Part shown: in pieces, positions 28,783-36,334 of the stretch
Layout of the letters: every line of letters begins with the position of its first letter
Position numbering within the stretch: the first letter of the stretch is position 1
Position numbers and translations under genes: made by a program
Notes under the pieces: generated by a model
What the model was told of the DNA's origin: nothing
Databases searched by the model: none
The model's input: the letters and a program-made list of their open reading frames with translations, nothing else
Source: Halorubrum sp.
GTDB taxonomy: Archaea; Halobacteriota; Halobacteria; Halobacteriales; Haloferacaceae
DNA: 48,909 bases
Reading direction: 5' to 3'
NCBI GenBank assembly: GCA_028275105.1
Contig: JAQCNI010000046.1
Coordinates: 1 to 48,909 of the forward strand

Positions 28783-29439
28783 CTACCCGTCGGTGTCCTC
28801 GACGGCCGCGCCCGGCGCGTTCGTCTTCACGCTCCGGAGCCCGACAAGCGCGTTCCGTTTGGAGGCGTACCCCTGGCCGCCGTCGGCGATGATGTTGCCG
28901 TTGTCGTGGACGAGCCGCCAGCGTCGCCTCCCGTCGGACCCCTCGAACAGCTCAAACGTCGCGTCGCTTCCCCCCGCTTCGGACGGCGTCTCGTCCTGCT
29001 TGAGGTCAACGACGTGTGCGCCGGGCGCGTTCCGCTTCACCGAGTCGATCCCGTTGCGGGCGTCCCGTTTGTCCGCGTATCCCTGGCTGCCGTCGGCGAT
29101 GACGTTGCCGTTGTCGTGGACGAGCCGCCAGCGCCACTCGTCGGCGGCGTCGGCGTACGCCTCGAACGTCGCCTTGCTCGCCGCGGCGTCGGTGTCGACG
29201 TCGCCGTCACCGTCGCCCTCCGGCCACTCCATCGCGACGTCGAAGCTAACCGCGTCGCCCTCGCGTTCGACCTCGACCTCCAGGTCCGGCTCTGCCGGCG
29301 GGTCGACGGCGACCGTCCCGGCGTCGTCGACCGGCACCGGGTCGCCGCGGCCCAGCGCGTTGGCGATCCGACGAAAGTACGTTGCGATCGCCTGTCGGCT
29401 GCGCGACCGTTCGGATTCGTGGACCGTCTCCTCGGACAT
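28783..29439 (-). CDS. amphi-Trp domain plus two DUF1508/YegP-like (HVO_2922-type) domains
   Basis: two internal repeats WRWRLVHDNGNVIADGSQGYADKRDARNGIDSVKRNAPGA and WRWRLVHDNGNIIADGGQGYASKRNALVGLRSVKTNAPGA; N-terminal MSEETVHESERSRSRQAIATYFRRIANAL. Confidence 0.87.
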   Translation of the reverse strand: MSEETVHESERSRSRQAIATYFRRIANALGRGDPVPVDDAGTVAVDPPAEPDLEVEVEREGDAVSFDVAMEWPEGDGDGDVDTDAAASKATFEAYADAADEWRWRLVHDNGNVIADGSQGYADKRDARNGIDSVKRNAPGAHVVDLKQDETPSEAGGSDATFELFEGSDGRRRWRLVHDNGNIIADGGQGYASKRNALVGLRSVKTNAPGAAVEDTDG

Positions 29440-29532
29440 ACGGGCTCCATCTCGGCGGGCACACAAAACGCTATGGCCGAGTCGACGTCCTCCCGGAGCG
29501 ACGTCGTCGATCACCGAGCGGGCAACGCCACC

Positions 29533-29642
29533 GAAGCCCCAGCCGCTCGGGACGATATCGTCGTTGTCGCTGAGACCACTCTCAAAGCCCCGGCCGCTCG
29601 GGACGATATCGTCGTTGCCGCTGAGACCACTCTCAAAGCCCC
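29533..29642. repeat. 51-bp direct repeat (2.2 copies) abutting the end of dispersed-repeat copy B
   Basis: aaagccccrgccgctcgggacgatatcgtcgttgycgctgagaccactctc at 29533, 29584; third start at 29635 runs into copy B. Confidence 0.85.
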
Positions 29643-29883
29643 AGCCGCGACGGCTCGGAGGCCTCGCTGTGGTCCTCAGTCGCTCACTTCGTTCGCTCCC
29701 TGCGGTCCTTGCGTCGGCCGCCGTCGCCCTCGCGGCTGCCCCTTTGAGTCCCACCCCGCGCTACGACCGCACCTCACGCCTCCCCAGCCTCGGCCTCGGC
29801 GACCCGCCGGAACCGCCGGCGGGCCGCCTCGACCTCCCTCGCGCTCGGGTTCGCGCCCTGCGGGGCGCTCACCGGAGCGCGCC
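29635..29883 (-). repeat. dispersed structured repeat, copy B
   Basis: reverse complement carries GGCGCGCTCCGGTGAGCG, GAGGCTGGGGAGGCGTGAGG, GCGGGGTGGGACTCAAAGGGGCAGCCGCGAGGG, GCTGGGGCTTT; stem 29730-29738 / 29642-29650. Confidence 0.82.
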
Positions 29884-29920
29884 GCAGCGATGGTCAAGTG
29901 AACGGTTCGGGGGGGGAACG

Positions 29921-30559
29921 TCACTCCCGTTCCGCGATGATCGTCTCGCCCGCGCGGACCGAGTCGCCCTCGTTCACGGGGAGGTCCTCGCGGTCGACGT
30001 CCGCCGGCAACACCACGTCGGCGCGCGAGCCGAACGAGACGTGACCGACGCGGTCGCCACGTTCGACGCGGTCGCCGGCCGCAACCGACGGGTGGATCCG
30101 GCGGGCAAACCAGCCGGCGATGACGAGCAGTTCGTACTCGCCGAGGTCGATCACGACCTGCTCGTTGCGGTCGGACTCCTTGTCGAACGCGGGCCGGTTG
30201 GCGCCGGGACGATGGCGGACCTCGCGAACCGTCCCGGCGAGGGGGGCGCGGTTGACGTGGACGTCAGTGACGTTCATGAACACCCCGACCCGGAGTCGGG
30301 TTCCCTCCTCGCGGACGACGCTGACGGTCCCGTCGGCCGGGGAGACGACCGCACGGTCGGGACCGGGCGGCGTCCGCTCGGGATCGCGGTGGAACCAGAG
30401 GACGCCGAGCGCAAGCGCGAGCAGGCCGAGCCCGACCGGCGGGAGGAAGGGCAAAACGACCGCCGCGGCGAGGACCGGACCGAGCGCCAACCGCCATGCC
30501 TCGTCGACGACGGGGAACGGGAGCAGCCGGCCGAGCGGCGGGTTCCGGGCCATGGTCAT
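29921..30559 (-). CDS. pssD: archaetidylserine/phosphatidylserine decarboxylase (PssD-like)
   Basis: VVSPADGTVSVVREEGTRLRVGVFMNVTDVHVNRAPLAGTV, HVSFGSRADVVLP (GS pyruvoyl processing site). Confidence 0.88.
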   Translation of the reverse strand: MTMARNPPLGRLLPFPVVDEAWRLALGPVLAAAVVLPFLPPVGLGLLALALGVLWFHRDPERTPPGPDRAVVSPADGTVSVVREEGTRLRVGVFMNVTDVHVNRAPLAGTVREVRHRPGANRPAFDKESDRNEQVVIDLGEYELLVIAGWFARRIHPSVAAGDRVERGDRVGHVSFGSRADVVLPADVDREDLPVNEGDSVRAGETIIAERE

Positions 30560-31605
30560 GCCTCCGCCGGTTCGGCGAACCCGGCTCGCAGTTCGGTTCG
30601 GCCGGTCGCCCACGCGGCGAGCAGGTGCGTGAGGTGGAGCCGGTCGTCGAGCCCGTCGGTCAGGTTGAGGTCGGCCTCGCCGGCGAGCTTGTGGAGCCGC
30701 GCGAGGTCGTCGCCACCGTACTCGGAGCCCGCACGGGCGACCCGCAGGACCTCCCTGAGGAGCTCTCCCCCGTCGTATCCGCCCTCGTCGAGGAGGTCGT
30801 CGAGGGTCCCCCGGGCGTCGGCGAGGTCGTTCCCGCGGGCGGCCGCGAGTGCCTCCCGGATCGCGTCGTCGTCGCCGACGTCGCCGAGCGTCTCGTAGGC
30901 GGTCGTCATGGTTATCTCGCCGCCCTCGACCGCGGTGGCCTGCGCGGAGAGGATCGCCTCCCGGAGGTCGCCGCCGGCCGCACTGGCGACGAACTCCACC
31001 CCGTCAGCGTCGTACTCGACGCCCTCGCGGTCACAGACCGTTTCGAGCACGCCGATCGTCTCGTCGGTCGTCGGGGCGCGCAGCCGGATCGGGAAACAGC
31101 GCGACCGGATCGGAGCGATGAGCTTCGACGGCTGCCGGGTAGCGAGCACGAACTGGGTGGTTCGGTGGTGTTTCTCCATCACGCGCCGGAGCGCCTGCTG
31201 GAAGTCCTCGCGGATCGCCTCAGCGTTGTCGAGCAGCACCGTCTTGTACTCGCCCGACATCGGCGCGTACGACGCCGACTCGGTCAGCACGCGATTGATC
31301 ATGTCGCGTTTTGCCATCCGACTGCGCCCCGCAAGGAACCCCTCGAAGCGCGGGTCAGTCCGGATCTCCTTTTTTGTCCGCCCGAAGAAGTCGGCGACGT
31401 TGATCTCGATCAGGTCGGCCTCGGGATCGGCGTGGGACTCGCGGGCGAGCGCCCGCACCGCCGCCGTCTTGCCGATCCCCGGCGGCCCCTGAACGACGAG
31501 GTTCATCGGCTGCTCGACCGCGCGGAACAGCCGTCTTCGAGCGTCTTCTTGGGGGATCTCGTCGAGATCCGGGGCGTGCGTGTCGATCCACAGCGGTCCG
31601 TCCAT
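30556..31605 (-). CDS. replication factor C small-subunit-like AAA+ clamp loader protein
   Basis: LVVQGPPGIGKTAAVRALARE, KTVLLDNAEAIREDFQQALRRVMEKHHRTTQFVLATRQPSKLIAPIRSRC. Confidence 0.9.
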   Translation of the reverse strand: MDGPLWIDTHAPDLDEIPQEDARRRLFRAVEQPMNLVVQGPPGIGKTAAVRALARESHADPEADLIEINVADFFGRTKKEIRTDPRFEGFLAGRSRMAKRDMINRVLTESASYAPMSGEYKTVLLDNAEAIREDFQQALRRVMEKHHRTTQFVLATRQPSKLIAPIRSRCFPIRLRAPTTDETIGVLETVCDREGVEYDADGVEFVASAAGGDLREAILSAQATAVEGGEITMTTAYETLGDVGDDDAIREALAAARGNDLADARGTLDDLLDEGGYDGGELLREVLRVARAGSEYGGDDLARLHKLAGEADLNLTDGLDDRLHLTHLLAAWATGRTELRAGFAEPAEA

Positions 31606-31706
31606 TACCGGTGACTCCGGGCCATGCGGTCAAGAATCGATCGGTCCCACGACGGGGAATCCGTCAGCCGGGCGGTCGGAGACCGATCGGTCCGCCCCGT
31701 CGGGTC

Positions 31707-31748
31707 GTCGCGGGCCGGACGTCGCGGGCCGGACGTCGCGGGCCGGAC
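31707..31748. repeat. 14-bp perfect tandem repeat x3 (gtcgcgggccggac)
   Basis: exact copies 31707-31720, 31721-31734, 31735-31748. Confidence 0.9.
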
Positions 31749-31760
31749 GGGGCCTCCGCG

Positions 31761-31910
31761 ATGACTATCTACCGCCGCATCGTGCTGCCGCTCTCGGTGC
31801 CGATCTTCGCGGTGGTCCTCATCTACCAGTTCACGCAGATCTGGAACGGTCTCCTGTTCGCGATCGCACTGATAAGTGATCCCTCGAACCAAGTCGTGAC
31901 GGTTGCGTTG
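31761..31910 (+). pseudogene. fragment of carbohydrate ABC transporter permease (MalG/MalF-type EAA-loop region)
   Basis: MTIYRRIVLPLSVPIFAVVLIYQFTQIWNGLLFAIALISDPSNQVVTVAL matches conserved C-terminal region of sugar permeases; no N-terminus. Confidence 0.8.
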
Positions 31911-32191
31911 AGCGACACGTAGACCGCCGCGGTGACCCCGAGCGCGCCGGCCGCGAGCAGCGTCGTGAGCGTGGTGCCGACGAGGAAGAACAACCCGTCG
32001 GTCGTCCCGGTGGGGCCGATCCCCTCCAGCGGGCCCCCGAGCGTCACGAGAAGCAGGAAGACGGGGACCGCGAGGTAGCCGGCCGCCATCAGCGACAGGC
32101 GAATACCGTCGCGGAGCAACGGCCGAATCGGCCGCCAGTCGGGGCACTCCGCCGCCTCGTGGGGGTCCACGGTCGCGGTGGTCGCGAGCAC
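31870..32191 (-). pseudogene. truncated DUF4013-like membrane protein
   Basis: ATVDPHEAAECPDWRPIRPLLRDGIRLSLMAAGYLAVPVFLLLVTLGGPLEGIGPTGTTDGLFFLVGTTLTTLLAAGALGVTAAVYVSLNATV, then runs antisense through the permease fragment. Confidence 0.55.
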
Positions 32192-32335
32192 GCGTGCGAG
32201 GCACCCGACGACGGCGACGAACGGTAGAACGGGGACCCAGACGGCGAGGAGATGGAGACCGCCGCCGACGAGGACGACGTCAACCCGCGGGGACCCGCGG
32301 GGACCCGCGGACGGGATACGCCAGGAGGCTCGGGA

Positions 32336-32743
32336 TCACTCCCGGATCCGGCGAATTTCCCGTTCGACGTTCTCACGGACGCGGGTGGGGACGCCGTCCG
32401 CGGGGTCCGCGGCATCGACGTCCTCGGTTTCGAGCAGTCGGTCCAGCCGGCGCTCGAACTCCCGTTCGTTGATCTCGCCGCGGGCGTAGCGTTCGCGGAG
32501 CGCGTCGAGCGCGGGATCGCCCGCGTGCGACTCCACCCCGTTCCCCGACTCCGGGAGCGGTTTCGCGAGGGTGTGGAGCACGGGGAGGACGACGAACAGG
32601 CCGAGGAACCAGACGACCGGGAGGGTCCACCAGAGGCTCGTCACGAGCGGGGCGAGGACGCCGCCCCCGACGACGAGCAGCGCGAACACGCGCCGCCAGC
32701 GGCGTCGGAGGTTCCAGGCGGCGCGCCGGAGGGGACCGGTCAT
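32336..32743 (-). CDS. SHOCT-domain membrane protein
   Basis: two N-terminal TM helices then DPALDALRERYARGEINEREFERRLDRLLETED. Confidence 0.87.
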   Translation of the reverse strand: MTGPLRRAAWNLRRRWRRVFALLVVGGGVLAPLVTSLWWTLPVVWFLGLFVVLPVLHTLAKPLPESGNGVESHAGDPALDALRERYARGEINEREFERRLDRLLETEDVDAADPADGVPTRVRENVEREIRRIRE

Positions 32744-32841
32744 ACCCGCGTTGACGGAAGGGACTGGTGAAAGCGTTTCGTCGGGCGATGGCGAGGGAGT
32801 CGGGCGAAGGATTGCGGTACGGGCGACCGGGGTCCCCGCCG

Positions 32842-33318
32842 TCACGGGAGCTCGAAGGCGATCCGATCGCCCGGTTCGACCCCGTGCCGGTCGCTCCAGC
32901 CGATCGGGACCTCGAGGACGTACTGCCCCTCGCCGCGGTAGGTCGTGCGCGGGCGGGACGCCGGTTCCGCCCCGTGGATCCGGGTGATCTCCCCGTCGGG
33001 GGCGACGAACACGATGTCGATGGCGAACGCCATGTCGCGCATCACGTAGCCGTGCTTGGCCGACTCGTCGTGGACGAACAGCATCCCCTCGTCGGCGGCG
33101 AGTTCGTCGGTCGCGGAGAGGCCGACGTAGCGTTTCGGGAGGTCGTCGACGACCCGAACCTCGGCGGTCGCGAGGGGCTCGCCGGTGTCGCCGTCGACCG
33201 CCTCGACCGTCGTCGTCTCGTACCCCGCGATCAACGCGGACGGGGTCGTCATGGCGACGAGGACCGCGAGGACGACGAGCGTGAGGACGGCGGCGAGCCC
33301 GAGGAGGCGACGGTTCAC
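32842..33318 (-). CDS. DUF192 domain-containing membrane-anchored protein
   Basis: RYVGLSATDELAADEGMLFVHDESAKHGYVMRDMAFAIDIVFVAPDGEITRIHGAEP. Confidence 0.9.
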   Translation of the reverse strand: MNRRLLGLAAVLTLVVLAVLVAMTTPSALIAGYETTTVEAVDGDTGEPLATAEVRVVDDLPKRYVGLSATDELAADEGMLFVHDESAKHGYVMRDMAFAIDIVFVAPDGEITRIHGAEPASRPRTTYRGEGQYVLEVPIGWSDRHGVEPGDRIAFELP

Positions 33319-33378
33319 GGCGGATCATCGCGGCCGGGACAGAAACCGTTTTCCGGTCGTAGAGGGTTGTCCGAGTGA

Positions 33379-33452
33379 GGGCTCGTGGTCTAGCTGGTTA
33401 TGACGCGGCCTTTACAAGGCTGAGGTCGGCGGTTCGAACCCGCCCGAGCCCA
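33379..33452 (+). tRNA. tRNA-Val (anticodon TAC)
   Basis: GGGCTCG acceptor pairs with CGAGCCC; anticodon loop CTTTACAAG; T-arm GGCGGTTCGAACCCGCC; discriminator A. Confidence 0.95.
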
Positions 33453-33542
33453 TACCCGTGGCGAGCCGGACGGCGAGCCGCGGGTACGGCGGGACGGGTT
33501 CGAATCAGGGAACGGAGCGAGCGGCGCGAGCGGAGTGACCGT

Positions 33543-33564
33543 GGTTCGAACCCGCCCGAGCCCA
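33543..33564 (+). repeat. second copy of 22-bp tRNA-Val 3' end (att-like)
   Basis: ggttcgaacccgcccgagccca identical to 33431-33452. Confidence 0.92.
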
Positions 33565-33671
33565 CTATCGGCGTCGCGAACGATCCGTGAGCGACGCCGC
33601 CGTGAGTGTTCGAGGCCGGTCGAGCCCTGAAAGACGCAGCGTCGAGCGAAGCGAGACGACCGTCTTTCTTC

Positions 33672-33693
33672 GGTTCGAACCCGCCCGAGCCCA
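33672..33693 (+). repeat. third copy of 22-bp tRNA-Val 3' end (att-like)
   Basis: ggttcgaacccgcccgagccca identical to 33431-33452; downstream tacccgtgtcgagccggacgg nearly matches copy 1 flank. Confidence 0.92.
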
Positions 33694-33879
33694 TACCCGT
33701 GTCGAGCCGGACGGGAGTGACCGATGTTCGGACCCACAGAGACTGCGGTTCGACCCACCTGTTAAAACGTAGAGCGATTACAACAAGTGTCGTATCAGCC
33801 GTGTGCTGACGACGCCTGTGTGTGTTGCGTCGATCGGCCTCAATAGGGGGGACGAACGTCGATGATACCAACTTCAGTG

Positions 33880-34575
33880 TTAGTTGTTGGTGCTGTTGGT
33901 GTTGGTATTGTCTGAGTTGGTGTTTTGGGTTTCAGCGGTGATCTGAAGTGTGTACTCTCCATCTGGAAGGTTACTATTGCTATTTCCACCATTGAGTAGA
34001 TCAACTTCAATTCCGAAATCCATTGATTCACCCGGCGTGAGATCATCATCTTCGGTGTCCGATTCCAATATGTCGGCTCCATTATCCATAATATCAATAT
34101 CTGCTATGGCTTCGCTTCCACCGGGCGCACTACTGGTGGACGGCGGCGACACGGGGAAATTGAATGTACTATCGAGACCAGGGTCATCAACACCACCCTC
34201 AGTGGCCACCTCAATGATTTCCAAGAAAAGCTCGGTTATATCTTGTGAACCGTTATTTGTAATCGTTACTAGGTTCCGGAAGGTAATCTTTATATTTCGG
34301 TTGAGGCCGGTTGCGTTACCAGCGCTGTTATTACTGCCAGGGTTCTCTAGGGTTATTTCGACTGTATCGCTAGTCTGTTCAACATACGGGTTATCGCTAC
34401 CGTCGCTGTTGCGAACTGCGGGCGTAAGACCAAGGAACGCGCTGCCGTCACCGGCCGTACTAACCGAGACCGTCCGCTCTGCTTCCACAGTCGTGAACGC
34501 GCCCGTGCCGATGAGCGCGCCGCCACCTGCAACCAATCCACCCAGTCCGACCAGAACGCTTCGTCTGTTAGCCAT
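33880..34575 (-). CDS. DUF1102-like secreted protein with Tat-type signal
   Basis: MANRRSVLVGLGGLVAGGGALIGTGAFTTVEAERTVSVSTAGDGSAFLGLTP; Asn/Thr-rich low-complexity tail; locally AT-rich. Confidence 0.75.
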   Translation of the reverse strand: MANRRSVLVGLGGLVAGGGALIGTGAFTTVEAERTVSVSTAGDGSAFLGLTPAVRNSDGSDNPYVEQTSDTVEITLENPGSNNSAGNATGLNRNIKITFRNLVTITNNGSQDITELFLEIIEVATEGGVDDPGLDSTFNFPVSPPSTSSAPGGSEAIADIDIMDNGADILESDTEDDDLTPGESMDFGIEVDLLNGGNSNSNLPDGEYTLQITAETQNTNSDNTNTNSTNN

Positions 34576-34985
34576 ATCTATACTATACACCCCCACCTAC
34601 TTTGTATTGATAACCTTGTCTCGATTCAAGCACTCCCAGACACGAGTATGGCTCTGCTTGAACCACTCTCTAGCGGGGTTCCTGGTGGGGAAGGCCGTTC
34701 ACGGAATACGGCAAATACGGCGGGCCGACGGTGGGAAAGTTGTCCGGCGCTCGGCGTGCGGGGTCGGGGTCCTCGCCGGTGACACCGAACACGCGACCCA
34801 CCCCAACGGGTCCGACGGTTCCGAGGAGTAGTCCGGTCACCCGAACCGCTCTTTTTCGTACGCCGCGTGCCGTCTCGGTTTCCATGGGTATCGACGGCGA
34901 CGGCGATCACGTGGTTCCGGCGGATCGGCGGGAAATGGTCACGGAACGACCGATGACGTCGGCCAGGGGAAGCCGCGCGCGGCGG

Positions 34986-36206
34986 TCAGTTCCCGGTCCA
35001 GCGCAGGGCCGCCAGGGTCCCCTCGTAGAGGGCGATCATCGTGAGCGTGACGATGATCGGGGCCATCCCGGTCGGGTCGGGGCTAAACAGGAACGCGATC
35101 CCGAGGAACGCCCCCCAAAAGAGGAGGCGCTTGTCCTCCAGCCACTGCCGCGTGACGAGGTCCATCATGATCGCGAGCATGATGAAAAGCGGGATCTGGA
35201 AGACGATTGCCATGAACGTCAGCATGATCACGATCAGATTGAACGTCTCCGCGAGCCCGAAAGCGATCGTCGCCGCGTCGGAGGTGTACCGGGTGAAATA
35301 CGAGAACACCGCCGGCAACACGAGGAAGTGGGCGAACGCGATCCCGATCCCGCCGAGGATCAGGCTCGTCGGGACCGCCGCGAGGTAGTACCGCCGCTCC
35401 GTCTCGTACAGCCCCGGCTTCATGAACCGATACGTCTGGTAGACGAACGCCGGGAGCCCGACGACGACGCCCGCGATCCCCGCGACCTTCAGCCGGGTGA
35501 GCGGGAGTTCGAGCGGGCCGTACAGCCGCGGGCGGTTCTCCAAGGGTGCGGGGATGTGGTAGCTCCAGAAGTAGTTGATCATCCCGGTCGACTCGGTCAC
35601 CGCGACGAGCGTCGCGAGTCCGCCGAAGAGGAACACGACCGCCAGCCGCCGCATCATCTCCTCAATGTGGGCGGCGAGGGGCATCTCCTCGTCCGAGTCG
35701 GGCCCCTCGATCCCGTCCATTCCCATCTCCTCGGCCGTCGCCGGGGGCCCGCCGTCGCCGCGGCTCTCAACCACCTCAGCGTCGGTGGTCGCCGTCTCGT
35801 CGTCCGCGTCGGCGTCACCGGCGTCGGCGTCGGTGGCTTCCTCGGCCGTGTCGTCGCCGCCGTCGCCATCGTCCGCGTTCGGGCTCTCGTCCGCGTCCGC
35901 AGTCGGATCCTCGGTCACATCCCGGGCGGCGTCGATCTGACTGTCGGCATCCCACTCCGTTCCGTCACTCCCGTCGGCTTCGTCACTCCCGTCGGCTTCG
36001 TCAGTCCCGTCGGCTTCGTCACTCCCGTCGGCTTCGTCACTCCCGTCGTTGCCATCGGCCATCGACTCCGCGTCATCCTCTTGCTCCGTCGACTCCGCGT
36101 CATCCCCTTGCTCCGTCGGCTCCGTGTCGTCGGACCCGTCCGATCCGTTCGACTGCGACGATCCGTCGGGGATCAACTCGTCGCGCGGATCGGATGAATC
36201 GGCCAT
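34986..36206 (-). CDS. tatC: twin-arginine translocase TatC (TatCo-like) with long acidic N-terminal extension
   Basis: MPLAAHIEEMMRRLAVVFLFGG, FVYQTYRFMKPGLYETERRY, SYFTRYTSDAATIAFGLAETFNLIVIMLTFMAIVFQIPLFI. Confidence 0.92.
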   Translation of the reverse strand: MADSSDPRDELIPDGSSQSNGSDGSDDTEPTEQGDDAESTEQEDDAESMADGNDGSDEADGSDEADGTDEADGSDEADGSDGTEWDADSQIDAARDVTEDPTADADESPNADDGDGGDDTAEEATDADAGDADADDETATTDAEVVESRGDGGPPATAEEMGMDGIEGPDSDEEMPLAAHIEEMMRRLAVVFLFGGLATLVAVTESTGMINYFWSYHIPAPLENRPRLYGPLELPLTRLKVAGIAGVVVGLPAFVYQTYRFMKPGLYETERRYYLAAVPTSLILGGIGIAFAHFLVLPAVFSYFTRYTSDAATIAFGLAETFNLIVIMLTFMAIVFQIPLFIMLAIMMDLVTRQWLEDKRLLFWGAFLGIAFLFSPDPTGMAPIIVTLTMIALYEGTLAALRWTGN

Positions 36207-36334
36207 TCGTTTCGGATACGTCGCCCGGCGACTATAGTCCTTTTCGGATAGCCGCGGGAACACCCCGGCTTCCGCTCCCCGCGTGACGGGCGCGGTCGAA
36301 AAGGTTGATAACGGGGACGGCCTTCCGTCGGCGT

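Noticed and set aside
33431-33693. Possible CRISPR array (22-bp repeats)
   Set aside because: Repeats are tRNA 3' ends, only three copies, spacers 90-108 bp and unequal; att-site explanation fits better.
34670-34885. 71-aa minus ORF METETARGVRKRAVRVTGLLLGTVGPVGVGRVFGV
   Set aside because: One possible TM segment but no family recognised and tail looks non-coding; too weak to call.
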